In this document: positions 47,390-56,231 of the stretch, piece after piece
How positions within the stretch are numbered: position 1 is the first letter of the stretch
How the letters are laid out: each line of letters starts with the position of its first letter
From: Verrucomicrobiota bacterium
Lineage (GTDB): Bacteria; Verrucomicrobiota; Verrucomicrobiia; Opitutales; Opitutaceae
Length of the DNA stretch: 64,000 bases
Reading direction: 5' to 3'
Assembly: GCA_019136515.1 (NCBI GenBank)
Contig: JAGVUB010000112.1
Location: 1 to 64,000, forward strand
Program-made: the position numbers and the translations under genes
The notes under the pieces: model-generated
Told to the model about the DNA's origin: nothing
Databases searched by the model: none
The model's input: only the letters and a program-made list of their open reading frames with translations

Positions 47390-48331
47390 GTGCGCCCCGA
47401 CTTCGCCCTGCTCGACCGCCTCCGCGCCCGTTTCCTCGATGCCCCCGCCGAGGGCGGCGACTACTGGGAATCGACCGAACTGCTCGCCGCCTACGACGGC
47501 AGCGGTGTCGCCGGTCGCCGCGTACTCGCGGCCTTCGGCCCCGACCGCTTCGCCCGCCTGGTCGTGCACGATCGCTCGCCGCTCGCGCGCCGCTTCGCCG
47601 CCGAACGCGCCGCATCCGCTTTCCCTGGAACGGCCGTCGAGCAGGCGCCCGACTGGGGCGAGGTCGCCCCGCCGCAACCGTTCACACTGGTCATCAGCCA
47701 CGTGCTCAACGAGCTCCCGCCCGCCGAGAGCGCCGCGCTGCTGGCTCTCGTGCGCCGTGCGGCCGCCGTGCTCTGGGTCGAGCCGGGCACCGGCGAGGTG
47801 GCCCGTGCCCTCGTCGCCCTGCGGGAGGAGCTGCGTGCGGAGTTCGCCGTCGTCGCCCCCTGCACGCACAACCACGCCTGCGGCCTGCTCACGCCGGAGA
47901 ACCAGCGCCACTGGTGTCACCATTTCGCCAAGCCGCCGGTCGCAGCGTTCACGGATGCGTTCTGGTCGGAGTTCTCCCTGCGTCTCGGCATCGATCTGCG
48001 CAGCCTGCCCTACAGCTTCCTCGTGCTCGACCGCCCCGCCGCCGGGACCGCCGCCCCCGCCCCGGCAGACTGGTCGCGCATCCTCGGCGAGCCGCGCGAG
48101 TACAAGGGTCACTTCAAGGTGCTCAGCTGCGAGGCCGCGGGAGTGACCGAGCGCATGCTCCAGAAGCGCGACGACAAAGCCCTCTTCAAGGCCTTCCGCC
48201 GCGGAGTCCCGCCCCCGCCGCTCTTCGCCTGGCAACTGTGCGACGAAAAGATCGTCGCGGGCCGCCATTTGCTCGGTCCGCTCAACGCCACCGAGACCGC
48301 GGCCGACGCCGGTTCGGGCCACCCCGAATAG
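47390..48331 (+). CDS. Rsm22-like ribosomal small-subunit methyltransferase family protein
   Basis: A 313-residue protein beginning at GTG. It has a Rossmann-like methyltransferase core with LVISHVLNELPPAES and VLWVEPGTGEVARAL, then the Cys/His segment APCTHNHACGLL...HWCHHF and a late PYSFLVLDR, as in the mitochondrial Rsm22 family. Those Cys/His residues probably bind a metal or cluster. The C-terminal KGHFKVLSCEAAGVTERMLQKRDDK fits the family too. Role in ribosome assembly is assumed from the family. Confidence 0.78.
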   Translation: MRPDFALLDRLRARFLDAPAEGGDYWESTELLAAYDGSGVAGRRVLAAFGPDRFARLVVHDRSPLARRFAAERAASAFPGTAVEQAPDWGEVAPPQPFTLVISHVLNELPPAESAALLALVRRAAAVLWVEPGTGEVARALVALREELRAEFAVVAPCTHNHACGLLTPENQRHWCHHFAKPPVAAFTDAFWSEFSLRLGIDLRSLPYSFLVLDRPAAGTAAPAPADWSRILGEPREYKGHFKVLSCEAAGVTERMLQKRDDKALFKAFRRGVPPPPLFAWQLCDEKIVAGRHLLGPLNATETAADAGSGHPE

Positions 48332-48522
48332 CTGCAGCCGCTCCGGTCGCGCGCGTCTCTCGCTTCGAGGTGACGCGCCGCCCGGCCTCTTTCGTCGCCA
48401 CGGCTACCGTCCCATTTTCGGGATTGGTACGTCGCAGAATCGGTGCCGCCAACAGGCCGGCACCGAGGCACGCCAGCACGCTATCCGTTGCGCTGCATCC
48501 ACTTGAAGCATCGGCCAGCCAG

Positions 48523-48538
48523 TGGCACGCCGCCTGCG
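48523..48538 (+). promoter_or_regulatory. Sigma-54-like promoter of the tolC-like gene
   Basis: TGGCACGCCGCCTGCG matches the sigma-54 consensus TGGCACG-N4-TTGC closely, with GG and GC ten bases apart. It lies 20 bases before the ATG at 48557. The predicted start of transcription would leave a leader of only about eight bases, which argues for caution. Confidence 0.45.
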
Positions 48539-48556
48539 AACCAGGCGGGCAACCAC

Positions 48557-50086
48557 ATGCGCTTCCTCCTTCTCTGCTTCCTCGTCGGCTTCACCTTGGC
48601 CCGTGTTGCCAGCGCCGCACCAGAGCCCGCCACCGCTGCCGCGACGGAGCGCACCGCGATCATTACCACGGCCGACGCCCCGCTCACCCTCGAGGCCGCC
48701 ATCGCCTCGGCGCTCGCGAACAACTTCACCATCGCCGCCACGCGCTTCGACCCGCAGATCGCCCGCGCCCGTCAGGTCTCCGCCGCCGGCGCCTTCGATC
48801 CGGTCCTCAGCGCCAACCTCACCCGCTCCGACACCCGCCTCGAGCCCTTCAACCCGCTCAGCGGTCTGCACGCCCCGCTCTACGTCGAGAAAAGCGACAC
48901 GTTGTCCGTCACCCTCGGAGGCAAGCTGCCCTTCGGTCTCCAGTACGCGCTCGTCGGCCAGACGGAGAACTACCGCGACACCGACAGCGACAGCCTGCTC
49001 CAGGACAAGTATTCCTCCTTCGCCGGTATCCGCCTCACCCAGCCGCTGCTGCGCGGCTTCGGCTTCGGCGCCAATCTCGCCGGCGTGCGCCTCGCCCGCG
49101 CCCAGCGCAACATCTCCCGCGCCACCTACCAGCAGGCCGTCACCGACACGATCACGCGCACCATCGCGGCATACAACAATCTCTACTACGCCCAGCAGGC
49201 GTACGAGAACGCCGTGCGCTCCCGCCAGCTCGCCGACAACCTTCTCGCCGAAAACCGCCGTCGCGTCGAGGTGGGCAGCATCTCGCCGGCCGATGTCACC
49301 ATCGCCGCCGCGCGCGTCGCCCGGATCGAGAGCGGCGTCATCCAGTCCGAGCAGGGACTCCGTGAGGCGCGCAACTACCTGCTCACACTCATCTCCGTCG
49401 ACAAGCCCGCGACCGCCGAGCAGCCGCTCTTCATCGCGCCGCCGGCCGTGCTGCCCGCGCCCACCCTCGACCGCACCGCCGACCTCGACCGCGCCTACCA
49501 ACGCCGCCCCGACTTCCGCCAGGCCCTCGAGAACATCCGCCGCGCCCAGGCCGACCTCGCGGACTCCCGCTCCGCCGCTCTGCCGCAGGTCGACCTGGTT
49601 GGGAGCTATGGATACAGCGGTTCTGGCCGCACCTTCGATGAGGCCTATCGCCACGCCCGGCAGAAGGACACCCCGGCGTGGTCCGCCGGCGCCGTCGTCA
49701 ACCTTCCGCTTCCCCTCCGCGAAGGGCGTGGGCGGGTCCGCGCCTCCAAGCTCACCCTCGCCCAAGCCCGCACCGAACTCGCCCGCCTCGAGCAACAGAT
49801 CGCCGTCGAGGTCGCCAACGCCGCCAGCCAGATCGACGCCACCGCCCGCCGGGTCGAGTCCGCCCGCCGCGCCCGCCAACTTGCCGACCAGAGCCTGGTC
49901 GCCGAACAGAAGCGCCTACAGGTCGGCCAGAGCGACACCTTCACCGTCCTCCAATTCCAGGAACTGCTCTCCGCCGCCGAGCAGGGCGAGTACCGCACCA
50001 TCGCCGACTACAACATCGCCCTTGCCGACTACGACCGCGCCATCGGCGAGACCCTCGGACGCCACGCGGTGACCCTCGAGGAGTAG
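48557..50086 (+). CDS. tolC: TolC-like outer-membrane efflux protein
   Basis: A 509-residue outer-membrane channel of the TolC/OEP family. The N-terminus is a signal peptide (MRFLLLCFLVGFTLARVASA). Two OEP repeats of long coiled-coil helices follow, with LTLEAAIASALANNFTI, TQPLLRGFGFGANLAGVRLARAQR and the second-repeat RRPDFRQALENIRRAQADLADSRSAALPQVDLVGSYGYSG. No periplasmic adaptor or inner-membrane pump gene is adjacent. Start at 48557 is set by the signal peptide. Confidence 0.9.
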   Translation: MRFLLLCFLVGFTLARVASAAPEPATAAATERTAIITTADAPLTLEAAIASALANNFTIAATRFDPQIARARQVSAAGAFDPVLSANLTRSDTRLEPFNPLSGLHAPLYVEKSDTLSVTLGGKLPFGLQYALVGQTENYRDTDSDSLLQDKYSSFAGIRLTQPLLRGFGFGANLAGVRLARAQRNISRATYQQAVTDTITRTIAAYNNLYYAQQAYENAVRSRQLADNLLAENRRRVEVGSISPADVTIAAARVARIESGVIQSEQGLREARNYLLTLISVDKPATAEQPLFIAPPAVLPAPTLDRTADLDRAYQRRPDFRQALENIRRAQADLADSRSAALPQVDLVGSYGYSGSGRTFDEAYRHARQKDTPAWSAGAVVNLPLPLREGRGRVRASKLTLAQARTELARLEQQIAVEVANAASQIDATARRVESARRARQLADQSLVAEQKRLQVGQSDTFTVLQFQELLSAAEQGEYRTIADYNIALADYDRAIGETLGRHAVTLEE

Positions 50087-50548
50087 GCCGGAGGTACGGG
50101 TGGGCAAATCCAACCGCCTGTCGTTTCGCACCCGCGAGACCTCCTGTCAGGAAACTCTTCCGACCTCCAGCTCCGCAGCTCACTCCAGCGCCCCTCCAGT
50201 TCGCCGCGCCAGTCGCAAACCGTGGGACCAACCGGGGGCGCAGGCCTCCCACCCCAGGACTCGCCGCGCCGACCGTCGTCACCCGCGCCCGGCCTGCGCG
50301 CCGGCACCGCGCCCGCGCCGCCGAAGGCGCCCAGTAGCTCCGTGTTCTAGATACGATTCAACGCCGTCTCCGCACCGTCACCGGGGGCGACGACACGTCT
50401 CGAAAAGGCTGCGGTTCGACCGCCTCAGGAGCGGGCAGGGGCGAATCCCCCAGTTACACCGTTTTTACGGCCCATCCCCCCATCCCCGCAGCCTCATTTG
50501 GGGCTGGGAGACTGAAGGGATGCGCCGACGGTACGAAGACCGGGGAAG
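50087..50548. other. 462-bp stretch without a gene
   Basis: No open frame with protein character was found. It carries two small hairpins, GCGG-TTCGA-CCGC (50411-50423) and GGGG-CGAAT-CCCC (50438-50450), and a CAGCC/GGCTG pair near 50490. None matches an RNA family I know. It must contain the promoter of the peptidase gene. Confidence 0.4.
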
Positions 50549-51217
50549 ATGCGATTCTCCGGTGTCAGTCTCCTGGTTCTTGGCGCGCTTGGCAGCGTGA
50601 TGCTGCCGGCCGCGCTTCGCGCCGAGACCGAAGCCGATCACGAGCTCGCCGCACTCCGCGCCGAAGTGGCGACCCTTCGCGCCGCCGTCACCGAGCGCGA
50701 CGCCACCATCCGAGACCTCCGGGCGCACACCGTCGCCCTCGAGTCCGACATCAGCGCCGTGCAACAAACCGTGGCGCTCGCCAGCAGCGACGGCGCCGCC
50801 GGCCAAGGCCTGGGCATCGCGCCCACCTCCGCGCTCGACTGGAACAGCGCGATGAAGGTTGCCACCGCCGCGCGCTTCCTCGTCAAGGGCTCCAGCCTTC
50901 TCACCGTCATGCCGACGGGGAGCATGAAACCGGTTTTCGACGAGCGGGCCATCCTGCTCACGGAAGCCGCAAATTTCGACGACCTCAAGATCGGCGACAT
51001 CGTCACGTATCGGCATCCCCGTTATGGAATGCCCGTCGTGCACCGTATCCTGGAGAAACGCGGGGACAAGTTCTGGTCCAAGGGCGACAACAACGGCCGC
51101 ATGGACGAGGTCTACATCACGCGGAAGAACTATCAGGGCCGCGTCTTCGGCATCATCTACGCCAAGGAGCCTTCCGCGCAGGCCCAACGCTTCAGCCCCG
51201 CGCTCGCCCGCCGCTGA
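50549..51217 (+). CDS. S26B/SipW-type signal-peptidase-like protein with coiled coil
   Basis: A 222-residue protein with an N-terminal signal (VSLLVLGALGSVMLPAALRA), a coiled coil (about residues 28-75) and a peptidase-like C-domain. S125 sits in MPTGSMKPVF, H165 in MPVVHRILEKRGDKF and D180 in SKGDNN. A His where bacterial SPase I has Lys is the ER/archaeal/SipW pattern. The usual membrane anchor is replaced by a cleavable-looking signal, so it may be periplasmic. Substrate unknown. Confidence 0.75.
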   Translation: MRFSGVSLLVLGALGSVMLPAALRAETEADHELAALRAEVATLRAAVTERDATIRDLRAHTVALESDISAVQQTVALASSDGAAGQGLGIAPTSALDWNSAMKVATAARFLVKGSSLLTVMPTGSMKPVFDERAILLTEAANFDDLKIGDIVTYRHPRYGMPVVHRILEKRGDKFWSKGDNNGRMDEVYITRKNYQGRVFGIIYAKEPSAQAQRFSPALARR

Positions 51218-51348
51218 GCCGGCCAACCGGTCGAGCAACGACTGACAACCGTCGGGAGCTTGCGTCACCGAGCTCGATCCGGTTCAGGCTCGGCACCGGA
51301 TCATCCGCTGCCGACCTGGCGCTCGTCACTCGACGCTCGTCCCCACCG

Positions 51349-51558
51349 TCATGACCCGCAATCGACGATGAAGAAGCGCTGCGCGGTGCCGTGCGCGCCG
51401 ATCGGCACCTGCACCAGCTTGCCGCAACGGGGACAACGACCGACGTACGCCGTACCCTCCCGGTTCTTGTAGAGCCGGCCGTAAACGCGGCACGCGGCGA
51501 AGTTCACGCCCAAGAAGGGGCGAGGCACGTTCGTCGGATTGGGTGATGGCGGGGTCAT
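51349..51558 (-). CDS. Small zinc-ribbon-like conserved protein
   Basis: A 69-residue protein with PFLGVNFAACRVYGRLYKN, GRCPRCGKLVQV and the end GTAQRFFIVDCGS. The CPxCG motif and the other Cys residues suggest a zinc site. I recall similar small proteins in planctomycete-verrucomicrobial genomes, but no function is known to me. It is divergent from the actin operon across 265 bases. Confidence 0.6.
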   Translation of the reverse strand: MTPPSPNPTNVPRPFLGVNFAACRVYGRLYKNREGTAYVGRCPRCGKLVQVPIGAHGTAQRFFIVDCGS

Positions 51559-51793
51559 CGTAGGGCCGCTCGCCCCTCCATCGGAGGTTTTCCCTGAAAA
51601 CTAAGCTCTGAACGTTCGCGCATCCGGCACGTCTACTCACACCCCAGCGCCGCCTCCGGGTCCCACGCGCACCCTAATCGACCCGGAATTTCCTGCCCCG
51701 ACCTAGGCATTTTCCACCAACTGACCGTTCCGTCCGCGGTTAGCACCGGACACCAGTATTCGCTTCTTGTTGTTTCTCCACGTCTTGTGGAGT

Positions 51794-51809
51794 TGGCATC
51801 GAGCCTGCG
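51794..51809 (+). promoter_or_regulatory. Sigma-54-like promoter of the actin operon
   Basis: TGGCATCGAGCCTGCG keeps the GG-N10-GC spacing of sigma-54 promoters and is very similar to the element before the tolC-like gene at 48523; both share TGGCA and GCCTGCG. The start codon is only 15 bases downstream, so the transcript would be nearly leaderless. A CTCCAC/GTGGAG inverted repeat lies just upstream (near 51777-51792). Confidence 0.4.
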
Positions 51810-51823
51810 TTCGGGAGGGCCTC

Positions 51824-52282
51824 ATGCCTTTCCCTGTCCTCAGCGCCGACCCGACCGCCGCCGATGCGGACCGCCTCTGGCGCGAGATCGCCGTACAACT
51901 ACGGGAGGCCTGCATCCTGCGCCGCCAAGGGCGTCATCAGGCGGCAGCCGAGATCCTCGAACACGAGTTGCCGCCGCTCATCCGCCAGTGGGCCGTCGCT
52001 TGCGCCCTTCCCGCCGCCGAGGCCAAGGCCCGCCTGAATCAGCTCTTCGCCGACGAACAGGCCCGTGTCGAAAGCCACTGGATCATCGCCCGCCTCCTCG
52101 CCGACGAGCGCACCTCCGACTCCGCCGTGCGCCACCTCGCCGCCTTTCCCGCCGGGTCGCCCTCCGCCCCCACGATGCTGTTCCCCGCCATCGCCCCCCG
52201 GCACATCCCCATCGCCGACGTCGTCGACATGATCGACGCCGCCCGCGAGCTCGAACGTTCGTCCCGCCGTCCCTCTCCCTAA
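51824..52282 (+). CDS. Unknown protein, first gene of the MamK-like actin operon
   Basis: A 152-residue helical protein I do not recognise. It is preceded by a GGGAGGG Shine-Dalgarno-like element. It has an N-terminal helix-rich part (ADADRLWREIAVQLREACILRRQGRHQAAAEILEHELPPLIRQW) that could be TPR-like, a KARLNQLFADEQARVESHWIIARLL segment and a C-terminal PIADVVDMIDAARELERS. It ends 24 bases before the actin gene. A filament adaptor or regulator is a reasonable guess from position only. Confidence 0.7.
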   Translation: MPFPVLSADPTAADADRLWREIAVQLREACILRRQGRHQAAAEILEHELPPLIRQWAVACALPAAEAKARLNQLFADEQARVESHWIIARLLADERTSDSAVRHLAAFPAGSPSAPTMLFPAIAPRHIPIADVVDMIDAARELERSSRRPSP

Positions 52283-52306
52283 CGTAGTCCAACCAAACCA
52301 AGTCCC

Positions 52307-53422
52307 ATGAAGTCCTCCATCACCTCCGCCGTCCTCGATGAAACCGCCGAACAGACGACCACCGACACCCTGCTGGTCGGTCTCGACCTCGGCACCAACA
52401 CCTCCGCCCTGCTCGCCAGCTCCCCGAAGTCCAACGACATCGTCGTCCGCGAGCTCATCCCCAGCATCGTCGGCTACGCCAAGGACGGGATCCTCGATGG
52501 CGTGCTGCCCGGCAACGCCTCCGTGCTCTTCGGCCAGGAAGCGCTCAAGCGGAAGCTCTACCTCAATCTCGTCCGTCCGCTCAAGGGCGGCACGATCGCC
52601 GATCTCGACAGCGCCCGCCACTTCGCCCGCCACCTGCGCACCCGCCTCGGCGCCTCCCCCAACACCGAACTGCGCGCCGTCATCGGCGTGCCCGCCAAGG
52701 CCGATCCCTCCGCCCGCGAGGCCCTCCGCCAGGCCGTCACCGGCGTCTTCGACAAGGTGCTCTTCATCCCCGAGCCGTTCCTCGCCGCCCTCGGCATGCG
52801 CGACGAATCCCGGCTAGGCGATGCCGATTACGCCGACCCGGTCCGCAACTCCCTCTTCATCGACATCGGCGGCGGCTCCACCGATCTGTGCCTGATGCGC
52901 GGATACTATCCCCAGGCCGAGGACCTCGTCAGCACCACCTTCGCCGGCGACGCCATCGACCAGCTCGTCTACAACGCCATTCTCCAGACCTACCCCGACT
53001 GCCAGATCTCCCTCCACAAGGTCTGCGAGATCAAGGAGCGCCACTCCTTCGTCATGAGCCCGGAGACCCAGGTCATCGTCGACCTCGTCGTCGCCGGCCG
53101 CACCCGCCAGTTCGATGTCACCGAGCAGCTCGCCGCCGGCTGCGAGGCCCTGCTCAAGCACATCCTCGACCTCTCCCGCACCCTCATCGCCCGCGCCGAT
53201 CCGGATGCCGTCCCCGAGCTGCTGCAGAACATCGTGCTCACCGGCGGCGGCAGCCTCGTTCGCGGTCTCGGCGTCGCCCTCCAGACCCAGCTCATCGAGG
53301 ACGGCTACGAGAACCCGAAGGTCTCCGTCATCGGTCCCAACTACAAGGAGCAGGTCGCCCGCGGTGCCCTCAAGGCCGCCCGCCAAGCCAAGGACCGCCA
53401 GTGGCAGACGATCCTGCGCTGA
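52307..53422 (+). CDS. MamK-like bacterial actin
   Basis: A 371-residue actin/Hsp70-superfamily ATPase. Phosphate-1 motif GLDLGTNTSALL (residues 25-36), catalytic-type E156 in IPEPFLAAL, phosphate-2 IDIGGGSTDLCLMRG (185-199) and adenosine motif IVLTGGGSLVRGL (309-321). From memory, the segments AVIGVPAKA, QAEDLVSTTFAGDAIDQLVYNAIL, CEIKERHSFV and LLQNIVLTGGGS align with magnetosome MamK better than with MreB, ParM or FtsA. The N-terminus has a ~20-residue polar extension. No membrane segment. It likely forms cytoplasmic filaments that position a cargo or protein; the cargo is unknown. Confidence 0.85.
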   Translation: MKSSITSAVLDETAEQTTTDTLLVGLDLGTNTSALLASSPKSNDIVVRELIPSIVGYAKDGILDGVLPGNASVLFGQEALKRKLYLNLVRPLKGGTIADLDSARHFARHLRTRLGASPNTELRAVIGVPAKADPSAREALRQAVTGVFDKVLFIPEPFLAALGMRDESRLGDADYADPVRNSLFIDIGGGSTDLCLMRGYYPQAEDLVSTTFAGDAIDQLVYNAILQTYPDCQISLHKVCEIKERHSFVMSPETQVIVDLVVAGRTRQFDVTEQLAAGCEALLKHILDLSRTLIARADPDAVPELLQNIVLTGGGSLVRGLGVALQTQLIEDGYENPKVSVIGPNYKEQVARGALKAARQAKDRQWQTILR

Positions 53423-53445
53423 GGATTCGGGCCCGGCCCGAATCC
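53423..53445 (+). other. Perfect palindromic hairpin after the actin gene
   Basis: GGATTCGGGC and GCCCGAATCC form a perfect 10-bp stem around CCG, starting at the stop codon of the actin gene. It lacks a T-run, so it may be a 3'-stabilising hairpin or an operator rather than a terminator. Confidence 0.55.
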
Positions 53446-53487
53446 TGAATACTCTATCGACCGGTTTGGTTGATACACAGGGACTGA

Positions 53488-53523
53488 GCCCCCGGCCCAT
53501 GCTGGCCGGGGGCTTCTCCTTTG
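53488..53523 (+). terminator. Intrinsic terminator of the actin operon
   Basis: GCCCCCGGCC (53488-53497) pairs perfectly with GGCCGGGGGC (53504-53513) over a CATGCT loop, followed by TTCTCCTTT. It lies between the actin gene and the convergent glycan operon. Confidence 0.8.
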
Positions 53524-53559
53524 GGAGGCAACACCGGTCGCACCCGCGAGTTCGCCGAA

Positions 53560-54735
53560 TCAGTACTCGCTCCGGCTCGCCTGACGCCGCAGCGGATGGG
53601 TCGTGATGCGCCCGGGTGCCTCGGCTTCACTGTTCAGGCGGGCATCGAGATACCCCGGGAACCGCGCGGCGGCTTGCGCGAAACAACTCCGCGCCGCATC
53701 GGCCGCGCCACCGCGCGCCAGCGCTACACCGAGGTTGTTCGCTCCTTCCGGCGTCGGCTCCAGCGCCTCAGCGCGACGCAGTTCCTCCGCCGCCTCGGGA
53801 TCGCGCCCGCCGACCAGCAACAGGCACGTGCCCCGCTGGAACGCCCGCCGCCAGCCCTCGCGGAACGGCCACGGACCATCGCGCTCCAGAATCTCGTGCG
53901 GATCCGCCGCCGCGGGGCTCGCCTCCTCAAGAAAGCGCAGCGCCGCCGCCGGTTCCTCGCGAAAGAGCGCCATCGAGACGAGGACCCACGCGGCGATGCG
54001 CTCCGGCTCTCCCGCCGCCCGGCACAGCCCGCGCACCGTCTCATAGTCATGCTTCCGCAAGGCGGCCGCCAAGGCCGCGCGTTGCCGCGCCAGGTTGCGC
54101 GACACGCTCTGTGGATACGCGTGCATCCGATAACCGGCCTCGCGGCCGAAATCGAACCGGGCGCCCCTCGCCACCGCGCGCAGCAGCAGATCGAAACTCT
54201 CGACCCCGTACACCGCGGGATCGTAGCCACCGGCCGCCCGAAAGACCCCAGTCCGGAAGGACACCTGGGTGTCGCCCGGCAGATGATTGCGCTCGAACAG
54301 CCGCGCCGGCACCGCCTCCCGCCGGACGAAATCCGGGATTTCCAGCCGCCGCAGAAACGCCCCGCTCACGCCATCGTGCAGATCGATCGCCTCCGTCGCC
54401 ACGTCGGCCCCGGCCCGGAGCGCCTCCGTCAGCCGCCCCGCCCGGCCCGAAACCCACTCGTCGTCGGCGTCGAGCCATGCGGCGAACTCCGTCTCCACCG
54501 CATCCAGTCCCGCCTGGCGCGCGACCGGCACGCCGCCGGGACCCGGCGCCTCGACCACCCGCAGCCGGTCTCCCGCCACCGCCCGCGCCCGCGCGACGGT
54601 GTCGTCCGTGCAATGGTCGTCGACCAGCAGCAGCTCACACCCGCTCTCAGCACACGCCGAGCGCACGGCACGCTCAATCGTGGCAGCGGCGTTTCGCGCG
54701 GCGATGGCGATGGTGAACTGGGCGGTCGCGTTCAT
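53560..54735 (-). CDS. Family 2 glycosyltransferase
   Basis: A 391-residue GT-A glycosyltransferase. The N-domain has FTIAIAARNAAATIERAV, LLLVDDHCTDDTVARA, the metal-binding DADDEWV and later GGYDPAVYGVESFDLLLR. The C-terminal ~150 residues are helical and TPR-like (EAAEELRRAEALEPTPEGANNLGVALARGGAADAARSCFAQAAARFP). The start overlaps the stop of the upstream gene (ATGA). Last gene of the glycan operon. Confidence 0.88.
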   Translation of the reverse strand: MNATAQFTIAIAARNAAATIERAVRSACAESGCELLLVDDHCTDDTVARARAVAGDRLRVVEAPGPGGVPVARQAGLDAVETEFAAWLDADDEWVSGRAGRLTEALRAGADVATEAIDLHDGVSGAFLRRLEIPDFVRREAVPARLFERNHLPGDTQVSFRTGVFRAAGGYDPAVYGVESFDLLLRAVARGARFDFGREAGYRMHAYPQSVSRNLARQRAALAAALRKHDYETVRGLCRAAGEPERIAAWVLVSMALFREEPAAALRFLEEASPAAADPHEILERDGPWPFREGWRRAFQRGTCLLLVGGRDPEAAEELRRAEALEPTPEGANNLGVALARGGAADAARSCFAQAAARFPGYLDARLNSEAEAPGRITTHPLRRQASRSEY

Positions 54736-56204
54736 GGCTGCGGCGCGATGATCGGCGGGCACCCGTGGCCGGCCGAGGAAAACTCCGCCTCGATGCGCGC
54801 GGCCATCGCCGGGGCGAATTGCAGGGAGGCCGCGATGAACACCGACTCCGCTTGCGCCACAACTCGAGCCGGCGCCTCGCAGATCAGACCGCGGTACGTC
54901 GTTCCCGCCCGCGCTAGGTCCGAGTCGAACCAACCGCCAACGCGCAGCCCCCGCGCGAAACATGCATCGACCACTTTCCGTCCGATCATGCCCGCGCCAT
55001 AGATCGCCACCGACCTTCCGCTCGCGGCCGCTGTATCGACGACTCGTTGCACCGCCGCCGCCGTCGGATCGGGCGCAAGCACCGAAGCGTCCGGCGCCGC
55101 AGTTCGTGCCAACTGGGCCACGATTGCCGAAAAGGCTGAGAAATGAGCTTCGGGCGAAAAGCGCTCCTGCACCCGGCGCCGCGCGCCCGCCCCCAGCCGC
55201 CGCACCAGCGCACGATCCAGCGCTAGTTCGGCCAATACCTCGGCCATGGCGGGAACGTCGCCCTGCGGCACCACGCGGCCCTCGGCTCTGTCGCAGATGA
55301 GTTCGTCGAGTCCCGATTCGATCGCCATCGCGACCGGGCACACGCCGGCAGCCATGGCTTCCAGCATCGCCAGTGGCATCCCTTCGAAGGCCGAGACCAG
55401 CAACGCCACATCGTTGTTGCACCACACCTCATCCACGGCGTCGCGTCCGAGCGCTCCGGTTCGTCGCACTCGTGCGAGCACCTCCGGTCCGGCCTCCGAA
55501 AGCGCTCGAGCAAAGTCCTCCGCGGCGGGTCCGTCGCCGACGACTGTCGCCGCGAAATCCACCCCGCGCCGGACGAGCTCGGCAAACAGCGGAACCAGCC
55601 GCGACACGCGTTTCTGCGGCTCCTCCAAGCGGCCAACGTAGGCGATCCGGAGCGGCCCGCCCGCAGGCCGCGGTGCCGGCGGCGGAATCGCGATTGGGTA
55701 CGGCAATTCGTAGACAGTCGCGCCGCTCCCGCCGACTCGCCGGCCCAGTTCCGCCGCGCACCGCCGACTCACGCCGATCCAGATCGGCGCGATCGTACGA
55801 TAGCGCTCGGCCAGAGCGTACTGCGTCTCCATGTCGCTGTGCACGATACCCAGCACCCGCACGCGCTCCCGCAACTCCGGCGACGCCTCGCGCAGGAACT
55901 CCGCTGTCGCCGCCCAAGGGGTATCGCCGGTGTTCGGCAGGATGGTCAATGGCCCCTCTGCCCGCGCAGCGATGCCACAAATCGCACGCGCGACGGCTGC
56001 CGGATCATGGCTCAACGCCCCGGGCACGGTCCCAATTCGCACTACATCATTCGCCGACACGATCAGCGGCGCTTGTTCGGCATTCAGCAACAACATCCGA
56101 GCAGTGGGCTCCTGTTGCAGCAGGCTGCATCCGAATGTCGTCACACCACTCGGGCACAAGCCGTCCTGTCCGATATAGAGCAGCGTCGACAATTCGAATC
56201 GCAT
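54732..56204 (-). CDS. Family 4 glycosyltransferase with C-terminal Rossmann-like module
   Basis: A 490-residue protein. Residues about 1-370 are a GT-B glycosyltransferase with RIAYVGRLEEPQKRVSRL, VVGDGPAAEDF and SAFEGMPLAMLEAMAAGVCPVA. After a spacer the last ~95 residues start with SVAIYGAGMIGRKVVDACFARGLRVGGWFDSD, a nucleotide-binding-like fold. Similar tails occur on the proteins at 57163 and 59696. The donor sugar is unknown. Confidence 0.85.
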   Translation of the reverse strand: MRFELSTLLYIGQDGLCPSGVTTFGCSLLQQEPTARMLLLNAEQAPLIVSANDVVRIGTVPGALSHDPAAVARAICGIAARAEGPLTILPNTGDTPWAATAEFLREASPELRERVRVLGIVHSDMETQYALAERYRTIAPIWIGVSRRCAAELGRRVGGSGATVYELPYPIAIPPPAPRPAGGPLRIAYVGRLEEPQKRVSRLVPLFAELVRRGVDFAATVVGDGPAAEDFARALSEAGPEVLARVRRTGALGRDAVDEVWCNNDVALLVSAFEGMPLAMLEAMAAGVCPVAMAIESGLDELICDRAEGRVVPQGDVPAMAEVLAELALDRALVRRLGAGARRRVQERFSPEAHFSAFSAIVAQLARTAAPDASVLAPDPTAAAVQRVVDTAAASGRSVAIYGAGMIGRKVVDACFARGLRVGGWFDSDLARAGTTYRGLICEAPARVVAQAESVFIAASLQFAPAMAARIEAEFSSAGHGCPPIIAPQP

Positions 56205-56231
56205 CTAGGTGAAAGAAGTGGTGGCGGCACC

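Noticed and set aside
50401-50460. tmRNA or other structured RNA suggested by GGGGCGAATCCCC and neighbouring hairpin
   Set aside because: No tRNA-like acceptor or tag-reading frame is present, and the hairpins are too short to support a family.
51824-53422. Magnetosome gene cluster
   Set aside because: Only the actin resembles a magnetosome protein. No mamA, mamB, mamM, mamE, mamI, mamQ or mad-type gene was seen in the flanking 10 kb on either side.
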